A stretch of DNA of 64,000 nt from Streptomyces formicae (GTDB taxonomy: Bacteria; Actinomycetota; Actinomycetes; Streptomycetales; Streptomycetaceae), in the NCBI RefSeq assembly GCF_002556545.1, contig NZ_CP022685.1, positions 2,108,001 to 2,172,000 of the forward strand, in the 5' to 3' direction. The position numbers were made by a program, and so were the translations under genes. Positions 7,418-16,064 of the stretch are shown here, piece after piece (the first letter of the stretch is position 1; the number at the start of each line of letters is the position of its first letter). A model generated the notes under the pieces. The model saw nothing but the letters and a program-made list of their open reading frames with translations, was not told where the DNA came from and did not search any database.

Positions 7418-8959
7418 ATGGCTCATCTGCGTTCCAGACGTCGTACGGCGCTCGCCCTGCCGCTCGGCATCGCCCTCGCCGCCTCGGTCGGGTTCCTGCC
7501 CGGCGCCGCCTCCGCGGCCTCGAACGAGTCGCCCGCCCCCGTGTCGGCACAGGCCGCGAAGGACGCCCCCGCCCTCGCGTACGTCGTCAACACCCGTGCG
7601 GACCACAAGACGATCCAGTACGTGAAGAAGGCGATCGCCGAGAACGGCGGATCCGTGGTCGTCGCGTACGAGAAGATCGGCGTGATCGTCGCGCATTCGT
7701 CGAACCCGGACTTCGGCAAGCAGATACGCCAGGTGCGCGGCGTGCAGACCGCGGGCGCGACCCGCACCGCGCCGCTCACCGCCGCGGGCACCACCGAGGA
7801 CGGCGCGCCGACGCCCCTCTCCAAGGCCGCCGCCAAGTCCCTGAAGGCCGCCGCCGCTCCGGGCGACGAGCCGCTCGAGGCCGACCAGTGGGACCTGCGG
7901 GCGATCGGCGCCGACAAGGCCGCCAAGATCAACCCGGGCAGCCGGAAGGTCACCGTCGGCGTGATCGACACGGGCGTGGACGACACCCACCCCGACCTCG
8001 CGCCCAACTTCTCGGCCTCGCAGTCGGCGAGCTGTGTCGGCGGCAAGGCCGACACCTCCCCCGGCGCCTGGCGCCCGGCGAACAAGGACTCCTACCACGG
8101 CACGCACGTGGCCGGTGAGATCGCCGCCGCGCGCAACGGCGTCGGCGTCGCGGGCGTGGCGCCCGGCGTCAAGGTCTCGGGCATCAAGGTGGCCGACCCG
8201 GTCAACGAGCTGTTCTACCCGGAGAGCGTGGTCTGCGCCTTCGTGTTCGCCGCCGACCACGGCGTGGAGATCACCAACAACAGCTACTACGTGGACCCGT
8301 GGCTGTACAACTGCAAGGACGACCCGGACCAGCGGGCCATCGTCGACGCGGTCAACCGCGCGCAGCTGTACGCGCAGCGCAAGGGCACGCTCAGCCTGGC
8401 CTCCGCGGGCAACTCCAACCACGACCTGGACTCGGACGCGATCGTCGACACGTCGAGCCCGGACGACTCCACCCCGGTGCCGCGCACCATCGACCCGCAC
8501 GAGTGCCTGGACGTCCCCACCCAGCTCCCCGGCGTCGTCACCGTCAGCGCGACGGGCGTCAAGGACCTGAAGTCGATCTACTCCAGCTACGGCAAGGGCG
8601 TCATCGACGTCGCGGCGCCGGGCGGCGACAAGTTCCAGATCCCGGCCGACACCCCGTCCAAGAACGGCCGCATCCTCTCCACGATGCCGGGCGGCGAGTA
8701 CGGCTGGCTGCAGGGCACCTCGATGGCATCGCCGCACGCCGCGGGCGTCGCCGCGCTGATCAAGTCCACGCACCCCAAGGCGGGCCCCGCCGAACTCCAG
8801 CGGCTGCTCAAGAAGCAGGCCGACAGGCTCTCCTGCCCCGAGTCCTACGACCCGGACGGTGACGGCGACGTCGACGCGATCTGCCAGGACGGCGGCAAGA
8901 ACAAGAACGGCTTCTACGGCAGCGGTCTCGTCGACGCGCTCGCCGCCGTGAAGAAGTGA
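7418..8959 (+). CDS. Secreted S8 family (subtilisin-like) serine protease 1
   Basis: 513 residues. The first ~34 residues are a signal peptide (basic MAHLRSRRRT, then a hydrophobic core ending ASA). A propeptide-like segment follows (YVVNTRADHKTIQYVKKAI). The catalytic triad is readable: Asp184 in VIDTGVDDTHPD, His227 in YHGTHVAG and Ser435 in GTSMASPH; the oxyanion Asn is in ASAGNSN. There is no C-terminal anchor, so the enzyme should be extracellular. GGAG stands just before the ATG. The next gene is a paralogue that starts 15 bases after this stop, so the pair is one transcription unit. Confidence 0.93.
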   Translation: MAHLRSRRRTALALPLGIALAASVGFLPGAASAASNESPAPVSAQAAKDAPALAYVVNTRADHKTIQYVKKAIAENGGSVVVAYEKIGVIVAHSSNPDFGKQIRQVRGVQTAGATRTAPLTAAGTTEDGAPTPLSKAAAKSLKAAAAPGDEPLEADQWDLRAIGADKAAKINPGSRKVTVGVIDTGVDDTHPDLAPNFSASQSASCVGGKADTSPGAWRPANKDSYHGTHVAGEIAAARNGVGVAGVAPGVKVSGIKVADPVNELFYPESVVCAFVFAADHGVEITNNSYYVDPWLYNCKDDPDQRAIVDAVNRAQLYAQRKGTLSLASAGNSNHDLDSDAIVDTSSPDDSTPVPRTIDPHECLDVPTQLPGVVTVSATGVKDLKSIYSSYGKGVIDVAAPGGDKFQIPADTPSKNGRILSTMPGGEYGWLQGTSMASPHAAGVAALIKSTHPKAGPAELQRLLKKQADRLSCPESYDPDGDGDVDAICQDGGKNKNGFYGSGLVDALAAVKK

Positions 8960-8973
8960 TGGGGAGAACGAAC

Positions 8974-10536
8974 GTGAACAGGTCCCTGAAGAGTGCCGCT
9001 CCCGGCGCGCGCTCGCGGCGCGCGCTGGCCCTTCCGCTCGGTGTCGCGGTGGTCGCGGCCGTCGCCCTGCTGCCCGCGACGGCCTCCGCAAGGCCCGCCG
9101 ACCTGCCCGGCGCGAGCCCGTCGGCCGCGCCCGCCGCGGACGGCACACCGATGAGCTACGTCGTCAACGTCCGCCCCGGCACGGCGAGTTCCGCGTGGGC
9201 GAAGAAGGCCATCGCCAAGGCGGGCGGCACCGTCGTCATCGCGTACGACAAGATCGGCGTCATCGTCGTCCACTCCTCGGAGGCCGGGTTCGCGCAGACG
9301 ATCCGCAAGGCCAAGGGCGTCCAGTCGGCGGGCGCCACGCGCACCGCGCCGCTGTCGGCCCAGTCCGACGACGCGATCGAGTCCGAGCGGCCGCTGAGCG
9401 CCGCCGAGGCGAAGGCCGCGGCGGGCAAGGCGTCGGCGGGGCAGGACGAGTTGGAGCCGCTGCAGTGGGACCTGCCCGCCATGAAGGCGGACAAGGCCCA
9501 CGAGGTCTCGCTCGGCAGCCCGAAGGTCACCGTCGGCGTCCTGGACTCCGGGGTCGACGACACGCACCCCGACATCGCGCCGAACTTCGACCGCGCGGCG
9601 TCGGCGAGCTGCCTGGGCGGCGTGCCGGTGCAGAAGGACGCCGCGTGGCGTCCGGTGGCCAAGGAGAGCGACCACGGCATGCACGTGGCGGGCACGATCG
9701 CCGCCGCGAAGAACGGCACCGGCGTCACGGGCGTGGCGCCCGGCGTGAAGGTGGCGAGCCTGAAGGTGGCCGAGCCGGCGACCGGCATGTACTACACGGA
9801 GGCCGTGGTCTGCGGCTTCATGTGGGCGGCCGACCACGGCGTCGACGTCACCAACAGCAGCTACTACACCGACCCGTGGCTGTTCAACTGCACGACGGAC
9901 GACGACCAGAAGGCGCTCGTCGACGCCGTCGGGCGGGCCACGAAGTACGCCGAGCGCAAGGGCGCGGTGAACGTCGCGGCCGCGGGCAACGCCAAGACCG
10001 ACCTGGCCCAGGACGAGATACTCGACGAATCCAGCCCCGACGACACCACTCCGGTGCCGCGGACCGTCAAGACCAAGGACTGCTTCGACATCCCGTCGCA
10101 GCTGCCGGGCGTCGTGACGGTCTCCGCCACCGGCGCGAAGGGCATCAAGTCGTCGTACTCGAACTACGGCAAGGGCGTCATCGACATCGCGGCGCCGGGC
10201 GGCGACTCCACCAAGTACCAGGCTCCGCAGGCACCGGCCGTCGACGGCCGGATCCTGTCGACGCTGCCGGGCGGCAAGTTCGGCTACAAGGCGGGCACGT
10301 CGATGGCGTCCCCGCACGTCGCGGGCCTCGCCGCGCTGATCAAGTCCACGCACCCGCACGCCTCGGCGGCACGGGTCAAGGAGCTCATGTACCGCCAGGC
10401 GGACCGGATGGCGTGCACCGATCCGTACGACTTCGACGGTGACGGCAAGGTCGACGCGGTCTGCGAGGGCGGCAAGAACAAGAACGGCTTCTACGGCGTG
10501 GGCATGGCCGACGCGTTGGACGCCGTACGGAAGTAG
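8974..10536 (+). CDS. Secreted S8 family (subtilisin-like) serine protease 2
   Basis: 520 residues, a close paralogue of the preceding protease along its whole length. It has a signal peptide ending ASARP, a propeptide, and the triad Asp191 (LDSGVDDTHPD), His234 (DHGMHVAG) and Ser443 (GTSMASPH). Note HGMH where the first copy has HGTH. Start chosen at the GTG at 8974, preceded by GGGGAG at 8961-8966; upstream ATG/GTG codons at 8956-8961 overlap the previous stop and lack a site. The two look like a tandem duplication. Confidence 0.93.
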   Translation: MNRSLKSAAPGARSRRALALPLGVAVVAAVALLPATASARPADLPGASPSAAPAADGTPMSYVVNVRPGTASSAWAKKAIAKAGGTVVIAYDKIGVIVVHSSEAGFAQTIRKAKGVQSAGATRTAPLSAQSDDAIESERPLSAAEAKAAAGKASAGQDELEPLQWDLPAMKADKAHEVSLGSPKVTVGVLDSGVDDTHPDIAPNFDRAASASCLGGVPVQKDAAWRPVAKESDHGMHVAGTIAAAKNGTGVTGVAPGVKVASLKVAEPATGMYYTEAVVCGFMWAADHGVDVTNSSYYTDPWLFNCTTDDDQKALVDAVGRATKYAERKGAVNVAAAGNAKTDLAQDEILDESSPDDTTPVPRTVKTKDCFDIPSQLPGVVTVSATGAKGIKSSYSNYGKGVIDIAAPGGDSTKYQAPQAPAVDGRILSTLPGGKFGYKAGTSMASPHVAGLAALIKSTHPHASAARVKELMYRQADRMACTDPYDFDGDGKVDAVCEGGKNKNGFYGVGMADALDAVRK

Positions 10537-10564
10537 CGCTCATCCAGGTGTGAGTGGCGCACGG

Positions 10565-10597
10565 GAGGGCCGGGCGGCCGAGGGTCGCCCGGCCCTC
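10565..10597 (+). terminator. Terminator hairpin after the protease pair
   Basis: Perfect 12-bp stem (10565-10576 with 10586-10597), 9-base loop, 29 bases after the second protease stop. Confidence 0.85.
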
Positions 10598-10619
10598 GCG
10601 CGCGCGGCATAGTGCACGC

Positions 10620-12026
10620 ATGACGCACATACCGCCGCGAGGAGTGGAAGCCACCCGCGCCACCTACGCCGCATGGGCCGCGCTCGACGGCGCGCCCGCC
10701 CTCCTCGACCGGCTCTCCGCCGTCACCCGTGCCGGCGCGCTGCCAGGACGTCTGCCCGTCGGCGGACTCGCCCGCGCCTGCGTGGGCGCCTGCGCGCTGG
10801 CCGCCGCCGAGTTGACCGCGCTGCGCACCGGGGGCGACGTGCCCCGGGTCCTGGTCGACGACGGCGCGGTGGCCACGGCCTTCACCAGCGAGCGGCACCT
10901 GTCGGTGGACGGCGGGAAGCCGGTGAACTTCGCCCCGCTGTCCCGGTTCTGGCGCACCGCGGACGGCTGGGTGCGCACCCACGCCAACTATCCGCACCAC
11001 AGGGCGGCGTTGCTCGCCGCCCTCGACGCCCCCGGGTCCGAGGACGCGGTGGCCGCGCGCCTCGCGGAACTGCCCGCCAGGTACGTCGAGGACGCGGTGT
11101 ACGCCGCCGGTGGGCTCGCCGTCGCGCTGCGGACGCCCGAGGAGTGGGCGGCGCATCCACAGGGGGCGGCGTCGGCCGGGCAGCCGCTGGTGCACAGGGA
11201 ACGGCTCGGGCCCGCGCCCGCGCGTGGCCTCGCCCGGCTCACCGGCTCCCCCGCGCGGCCCGCCGAAGGACTGCGCGTGCTCGACCTCACCCGGGTCATC
11301 GCGGGGCCCGTGGCGACCCGCACGCTGGCGCTGCTCGGCGCGGACGTGCTGCGCGTCGACCCGCCGGGGCTGCCCGAACTCGCCGATCAGCACGCGGACA
11401 CCGGCTTCGGGAAGCGGTCGGCGACGCTCGACCTCGGGGACCGTGCGGACCGGCGCGTCTTCGACGGCCTGCTCGCCGCGGCCGACGTCGTCGTCACGGG
11501 GTACCGGCCCGGCGCCCTGGACCGGTTCGGGCTCTCGCCCGGGGAACTGGCCGCGCGCAGGCCGGGCCTCGTCGTCGCGCAGTTGTCGGCGTGGGGCGCG
11601 GCGGGCCCGTGGGCGCGACGGCGCGGCTTCGACAGTCTCGTGCAGGTGGCCACCGGGATCGCCGCCGTCGAGGGGGAACCGGACCGGCCGGGCGCGCTGC
11701 CCGCGCAGGCCCTGGACCACGGCACCGGATATCTGCTCGCGGCGGCCGTGCTGCGGACCGTGAGCGAGCAGGCGTCGCGGGGCGGTACCGGGTGCGTACG
11801 CCTCTCCCTCGCCCGTACGGCGGCATGGCTGATGTCGCTCGGCGCCGCGGAATCCGGCGGGCGGTGCGAGGACGCCTACGACGGCCCCGCGCCCTGGCTC
11901 ACCGAGAGCGACAGCCCGCTGGGGCGGCTCCGGTACGCCCTGCCGCCCGTCTCCTTCACCGGCGGGCCCGCCAACTGGGCGTACCCGCCCGGGCGTTGGG
12001 GCACCGACCGGCCCCGGTGGCGGTGA
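10620..12026 (+). CDS. CoA transferase, family III (CaiB/BaiF-like)
   Basis: 468 residues. The segment GLRVLDLTRVIAGPVATRTLALLGADVLRVDPP is the family III signature, and LDHGTGYLLAAA carries the likely catalytic Asp. The N-terminal 190 residues look like a degenerate additional portion of the same fold, as in other actinobacterial members. Such enzymes move CoA between carboxylic acids; the substrate here is unknown. No ribosome site is visible; CATAGT sits 6 bases before the ATG, so a leaderless transcript is likely. Confidence 0.8.
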   Translation: MTHIPPRGVEATRATYAAWAALDGAPALLDRLSAVTRAGALPGRLPVGGLARACVGACALAAAELTALRTGGDVPRVLVDDGAVATAFTSERHLSVDGGKPVNFAPLSRFWRTADGWVRTHANYPHHRAALLAALDAPGSEDAVAARLAELPARYVEDAVYAAGGLAVALRTPEEWAAHPQGAASAGQPLVHRERLGPAPARGLARLTGSPARPAEGLRVLDLTRVIAGPVATRTLALLGADVLRVDPPGLPELADQHADTGFGKRSATLDLGDRADRRVFDGLLAAADVVVTGYRPGALDRFGLSPGELAARRPGLVVAQLSAWGAAGPWARRRGFDSLVQVATGIAAVEGEPDRPGALPAQALDHGTGYLLAAAVLRTVSEQASRGGTGCVRLSLARTAAWLMSLGAAESGGRCEDAYDGPAPWLTESDSPLGRLRYALPPVSFTGGPANWAYPPGRWGTDRPRWR

Positions 12027-12127
12027 GGCGGCGGGCACGGCGGCGAGCGTTACGGTCCGATCGGAACGCCTTTGCACCAGTTGTCCCCCAGGACTTGCCC
12101 GTCGAGGGGACCCCTGGTGAAGATCAT

Positions 12128-13189
12128 GTGGTGAGCTCCATACGACCGTCCGCCGAGCCCGGAGGCGATGCCGCCGGCATACCGGCCACCGCCGCCGCAT
12201 CGCACCGCGCGCCGCGCCGCCGCCCTTCGGTGGGACGTGCCGCGGCCGTGCTCGTCCTCGTGGCCGTCGCCGCGCTGATCCCGTTGCTCGGCCCCTCGGC
12301 CGTACTGGACGGCACCGGCGAGGCGGAGGCCCCCGGCACGGCGGGGATCACGTTGCTGCGCGGGGTCCTGTTCGGCGCGCTCTGCGTGCAGCTGGGCGAG
12401 GTGTTCGCGACCCGGCTCGCCCGCCGGGTACCGGGGGCGCCGCGCGGCAGGGCGGGCGAACCGCGCGGCTGGGGTCCCTACGCGGCGTGGGCGGGGTTCG
12501 CCGCGGCGCTCGGGCTCGCCGCGATCGTGGCGAACGGCAACCTCGTCCCGCAGCAGCTCTCCGACCTGGACATCGGGCGCCTGTACGACACACGGGACGG
12601 CAGGCTCGCCCTCCTGGAGGTCAACGCCTTCATCGCGGCGGCGCTGTGCGCCCGCTCGCGGCGCCCGGCGGGAGCGGCACTCCCGCTGGCGGCGGTGATC
12701 GTCGCCGAGGCGCTGCGGGCACACCCTCCGGCGGAGGACTCCGCGCTCATCGGCAGCGGCCTCACGCTGGTGCATCTGACCTGCGCGGCACTGTGGGCGG
12801 GCGGTCTGCTGTACGTCCTTCGCCTGCTGCGGCGATGGCGGACGTCCGCTCCGGAGGCGGGCATCGCGGTCCTCGGGCTCTACGCGCGCGTGGCCGCCGT
12901 GCTGTTCGCCGCGATCACGGCGACCGGCGTCGTCAGCACGCTGCGCCGGATGCCGCCGGGCACGGTCGTGGACCAGCTGACCGAGACGGCCTACGGCCGC
13001 ACCCTGCTCGCCAAGGTGCTCGTGGTGGCCGTCGTCGCGGTGCTCGCCCTGTGCGCCAGACAGCGGCTGCGGGGCGCCGGGGACCGCGTCGGCGCCTACG
13101 TCCCCGCGCGCGGGGAGGTGGTCGCGCTGGCTGCCGTCGTGGCCCTCTCGGCGCTGCTCACCGCGGTACCGGTGCCGATCCGCTGGTGA
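12128..13189 (+). CDS. CopD-like copper/membrane protein
   Basis: About 353 residues with eight or nine hydrophobic helices, in the cytoplasmic membrane. LTLVHLTCAALWAGGLLYVLRLL and the segment with AVLFAAITATGVVSTLRRMPPG followed by TAYGRTLLAKVLVVAVV are typical of the CopD domain of bacterial copper resistance/uptake proteins. No CopC-type periplasmic domain is attached. Start could be GTG at 12128 or 12131; the ribosome site is weak. Whether it handles copper is inferred from family only. Confidence 0.78.
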   Translation: MVSSIRPSAEPGGDAAGIPATAAASHRAPRRRPSVGRAAAVLVLVAVAALIPLLGPSAVLDGTGEAEAPGTAGITLLRGVLFGALCVQLGEVFATRLARRVPGAPRGRAGEPRGWGPYAAWAGFAAALGLAAIVANGNLVPQQLSDLDIGRLYDTRDGRLALLEVNAFIAAALCARSRRPAGAALPLAAVIVAEALRAHPPAEDSALIGSGLTLVHLTCAALWAGGLLYVLRLLRRWRTSAPEAGIAVLGLYARVAAVLFAAITATGVVSTLRRMPPGTVVDQLTETAYGRTLLAKVLVVAVVAVLALCARQRLRGAGDRVGAYVPARGEVVALAAVVALSALLTAVPVPIRW

Positions 13190-13216
13190 CCCGCCGCCTG
13201 CTCCCGCGCCGCCCGG

Positions 13217-14260
13217 TCAGAAGGCGATCTGGACCTTGAGCGCGGTGCGCTCGTCCATCGCCTTGTAGCCCTGCGGCACGTGCTCGACGCCGATCGTCAG
13301 GTCGAAGACGGGCGAGGGGTCGATGGTGCCGTCCAGGACGTCGGGCAGCAGCTCGGGGATGTAGGTGCGCACCGGCGCGACGCCGCCGCGCAGGGCGATG
13401 TTCCTGTTGAACATGACGCCCAGGTCGAGACCGGTGCCGCTGCCGTGCGGGACGCCGACGAAGCCGATCGCGCCGCCGTCGCGCGTGATGTCCACGGCCG
13501 TACGCATCGACTGCTCGGTGCCGACCGCCTCGATCACGGAGTGCGCGCCCTGGCCGCGGGTGAGCTCGCGGACGGCGGCCACCGCGGCGTCCCCGCGCTC
13601 GGCGACGACGTCCGTGGCGCCGAAGCGGCGCGCGATGTCCGTACGGGCCGTGTGGCGGCCGAGCGCGATGATCCGCTCGGCGCCGAGCCGCTTGGCCGCG
13701 AGGACCGCGCACAGGCCGACCGCGCCGTCGCCGACGACCACGACCGTGGCTCCCGGGCGGGCGCCCGCGCCGAGCGCCGCGTGGTGGCCCGTGCCCAGGA
13801 CGTCCGAGAGGGTCAGGAGGCCGGAGAGCAGGTGCTCGTCGGACGCGGCCTCGGCGGGCAGCCGGACCAGGGTGCCGTCGGCGAACGGCACCCTGACGGC
13901 CTCGCCCTGGCCGCCGTCGTAGCCCACGGAGCCCCAGAACCCGCCGTGCTCGCAGGAGGTGGTGAGGCCCTCGGCGCAGTAGTCGCAGACGCCGTCCGAC
14001 CACATGAAGGGCGCCACGACGAGGTCACCGCGGCGCACCCCGCTCACCTCGGACCCGGTCTCCTCGACGATGCCGAGGAACTCGTGCCCGATCCGCTGGC
14101 CGGGCTGCCGCTTGGCCTCGCCCCGGTAGGCCCACAGGTCGCTGCCGCAGATGCAGGCCCGCAGGACGCGGACGACCGCGTCGGTGGGGAGCTGGACCAC
14201 CGGCTCGGGCACGTCCTCCACGCGCATGTCGAACGGGGCGTGGATGGTGGTGGCGCGCAT
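13217..14260 (-). CDS. Zinc-dependent alcohol dehydrogenase family protein
   Basis: 347 residues, medium-chain dehydrogenase fold. The catalytic zinc site is seen in ACICGSDLW and GHEFLGIVEE, and the Rossmann motif in VVVVGDGAVGLCAVLAAK. The structural zinc loop has only three of the usual four cysteines (VCDYCAEGLTTSCE, the first replaced). The N-terminus MRATTIHAPFDMRVEDVPEP and the FGATD segment match a subgroup often annotated as glutathione-independent formaldehyde- or threonine-dehydrogenase-like; the substrate is not determinable. GAAGGATC precedes the ATG. Convergent with the CopD-like gene. Confidence 0.88.
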   Translation of the reverse strand: MRATTIHAPFDMRVEDVPEPVVQLPTDAVVRVLRACICGSDLWAYRGEAKRQPGQRIGHEFLGIVEETGSEVSGVRRGDLVVAPFMWSDGVCDYCAEGLTTSCEHGGFWGSVGYDGGQGEAVRVPFADGTLVRLPAEAASDEHLLSGLLTLSDVLGTGHHAALGAGARPGATVVVVGDGAVGLCAVLAAKRLGAERIIALGRHTARTDIARRFGATDVVAERGDAAVAAVRELTRGQGAHSVIEAVGTEQSMRTAVDITRDGGAIGFVGVPHGSGTGLDLGVMFNRNIALRGGVAPVRTYIPELLPDVLDGTIDPSPVFDLTIGVEHVPQGYKAMDERTALKVQIAF

Positions 14261-14271
14261 GGGTGATCCTT

Positions 14272-14305
14272 CGTGCGGTTCAGGAGGTCGTGCGGTTCAG
14301 GAGGT
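14272..14305. repeat. 17-bp perfect tandem duplication
   Basis: CGTGCGGTTCAGGAGGT occurs twice in direct succession (14272-14288, 14289-14305). The second copy contains the stop codon of the lysoplasmalogenase-like gene, so the duplication spans the 3' end of one gene and the leader of the next. Confidence 0.9.
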
Positions 14306-15031
14306 CGTACTGGTCATACGCCTTTCACCGTACGCCCGGCCGGACTCCTGTCGTCCACCGGTCACCGTCAGTACGCCCCTGACCAGCAGGAACTGCGCCG
14401 CGATATAGGTGAGCATGATCGCGAAGTCGGGCCTCGGCAGTTGCGGCCACTCGGCGACGCCGGTCGCGATGAGGGTGTCGGAGAGCAGGAAGAGCGCCCC
14501 TCCCGCGGCCGCCGCGGGGCCGATGGCGGTCGCGCCGAAGGCCATCGCGGTGAGCAGCAGGCTGTAGCCCGCGACGGGGCCCCGCATGTCGGCGGGCAGG
14601 TCGGGCCAGAGGAGCGCCACGGTGACGGCGAGCGCGAGGGCGTACCCGGCCACGAGCGCGGTGCCACGCGCGCGTGCGGCCCCGCTCCCGTCCGCGTACC
14701 GCCTGAGGTCGCCGTACCTCCTGAAGTCCCCGTGCCTCCTGAAGAGCACGAGGTAGCAGACGTGCCCGGCCGCGAAGGAGCCCATCCCCGCGAGGAAGGC
14801 GGGGTCGGCGTCCAGGAGCAGGAAGGTGTCGCCGCCCCAGCCGCACAGCAGGGCGGCGACCAGCAGCCGTGGTCCGCCGCGCACCGCGACGTACGCCGCG
14901 AGCAGCGGCATGAGCAGCGGTTTGCAGACGGCGTGGCCGGGGTCGAAGTCCGCGAGGAGCGCGCCGAGATCGCCGGCCGCGGCGACGGCGAAGGCGCCGA
15001 TGAGCAGGGGGGAGGCGGGCGGCCGCGTCAC
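14297..15031 (-). CDS. Lysoplasmalogenase-like YhhN family membrane protein
   Basis: 244 residues with about eight hydrophobic helices. The pattern CKPLLMPLLAAYVA, LLCGWGGDTFLLLD, GMGSFAAGHVCYLVLF and GALFLLSDTLIA is that of the YhhN/TMEM86 family, whose animal members hydrolyse the vinyl-ether bond of lysoplasmalogens. Bacterial activity is shown for few members. Start is GTG at 15031, overlapping the upstream gene's stop in GTGA, so it is translationally coupled to the AGMO-like gene. Confidence 0.82.
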   Translation of the reverse strand: MTRPPASPLLIGAFAVAAAGDLGALLADFDPGHAVCKPLLMPLLAAYVAVRGGPRLLVAALLCGWGGDTFLLLDADPAFLAGMGSFAAGHVCYLVLFRRHGDFRRYGDLRRYADGSGAARARGTALVAGYALALAVTVALLWPDLPADMRGPVAGYSLLLTAMAFGATAIGPAAAAGGALFLLSDTLIATGVAEWPQLPRPDFAIMLTYIAAQFLLVRGVLTVTGGRQESGRAYGERRMTSTTS

Positions 15032-15933
15032 GCCGCACGCTCGGGGACCGTCGCGTCGGCGGTCAGCGCGGGCGCCGTGGCGGCCTCTGCCGCCTCGGAC
15101 GCCTGGGGCCGCCACCCCGGTCCACGGAAGACGTGTCCGGCCCGCACGCGCCAACTCGTGGCCGCCTTGAGGTCCTTGGCGATGGCCGCGTACTCGTGCG
15201 TGGCGACGCGCAGCGGGTTGTGGGTCGCGATGTTCTTCGTCAGGCCGTACACGGGGCGGTCCGTCTCCGCGACCCACGAGCCGAACATCCGGTCCCAGAT
15301 GATCAGGATGCCGCCGAAGTTGCGGTCCAGGTAGCCGCCTTGGGAGGCGTGGTGCACGCGGTGGTGCGAGGGCGTGTTGAGCACGTACTCGAAGGGCCTT
15401 GGCAGCTTGTTGATGCGCTCGGTGTGGACCCAGAACTGGTAGACCAGGTTGGTCGAGGAACAGAACGCGAGCGCGGCGGGGTGCACGCCGCAGGCGATGA
15501 GCGGCAGGTAGAACGGCCAGACCGTGAGGCTCGTCCAGGGCTGGCGCAGCGCCGTCGTGAGGTTGAACTTGCGGCTGGAGTGGTGCACCACGTGGCAGGC
15601 CCACAGGATGCGGATGACGTGGTGGCCCCGGTGCGACCAGTAGTAGAAGAAGTCCTGCGCGAGCAGCATCAGCGGGACGGTCCACCACAGGACGGGCACG
15701 CGCAGCGGGGTCAGCGCGTACACGCCCGAGTAGATCGCGACGATGGGGATCTTCCACAGGAAGTCGAAGACGAGGCTGCCGAGCCCCATGGTGACGCTGG
15801 TGGCCGCGTCCTTGGTCTCGTACCCCGCCGCGTCCTCGTCGGGATGGATCCGGTGGCTCACGATCTCGACCACGGTGAGCAGCACGAACGCAGGTATGGA
15901 CCACAGCACGACATCGGGCAGGTTCGGGGACAT
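15028..15933 (-). CDS. Fatty acid hydroxylase superfamily protein, alkylglycerol-monooxygenase-like
   Basis: 301-residue membrane di-iron enzyme. Histidine clusters are HRGHH (residues 101-105), HVVHH (114-118) and HRVHH (191-195), the eight-histidine pattern of sterol desaturase/fatty acid hydroxylases. The segments FNLTTALRQ, LVYQFWVHTERINKL, LNTPSHHRVHHA and GGILIIWDRMFG closely resemble, from memory, animal alkylglycerol monooxygenase (AGMO/TMEM195), which cleaves ether lipids. The next gene in the operon is a lysoplasmalogenase-like protein, also an ether-lipid family. No ribosome site; TACGGT lies 6 bases before the ATG, suggesting a leaderless transcript. Confidence 0.82.
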   Translation of the reverse strand: MSPNLPDVVLWSIPAFVLLTVVEIVSHRIHPDEDAAGYETKDAATSVTMGLGSLVFDFLWKIPIVAIYSGVYALTPLRVPVLWWTVPLMLLAQDFFYYWSHRGHHVIRILWACHVVHHSSRKFNLTTALRQPWTSLTVWPFYLPLIACGVHPAALAFCSSTNLVYQFWVHTERINKLPRPFEYVLNTPSHHRVHHASQGGYLDRNFGGILIIWDRMFGSWVAETDRPVYGLTKNIATHNPLRVATHEYAAIAKDLKAATSWRVRAGHVFRGPGWRPQASEAAEAATAPALTADATVPERAA

Positions 15934-16012
15934 GCGTGCACCGTAGAACGGCTGGTTGCTCGCGACTAGGGGTTGTTACCGACAAGTATTACCGGCGGTA
16001 CGGGGCTGGTTG

Positions 16013-16029
16013 TTGGTGATCCTCACCAA
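16013..16029. promoter_or_regulatory. 17-bp palindrome upstream of the AGMO-like operon
   Basis: TTGGTGATCCTCACCAA is a perfect 7-3-7 inverted repeat, 80 bases upstream of the AGMO-like start. Its low G+C for this genome and lack of a following gene end favour an operator over a terminator, though it also lies 35 bases past the VIT gene stop. Confidence 0.45.
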
Positions 16030-16064
16030 AGACCGCGGACCCGGGCGGCGCAGGAGGCGGCCCC

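Noticed and set aside
7280..10359. Long minus-strand open frames (622 and 481 codons) opposite the two proteases
   Set aside because: Arg/Val/Asp/Gly repeats and no recognisable domain; the plus strand shows complete secreted subtilisins with catalytic triads.
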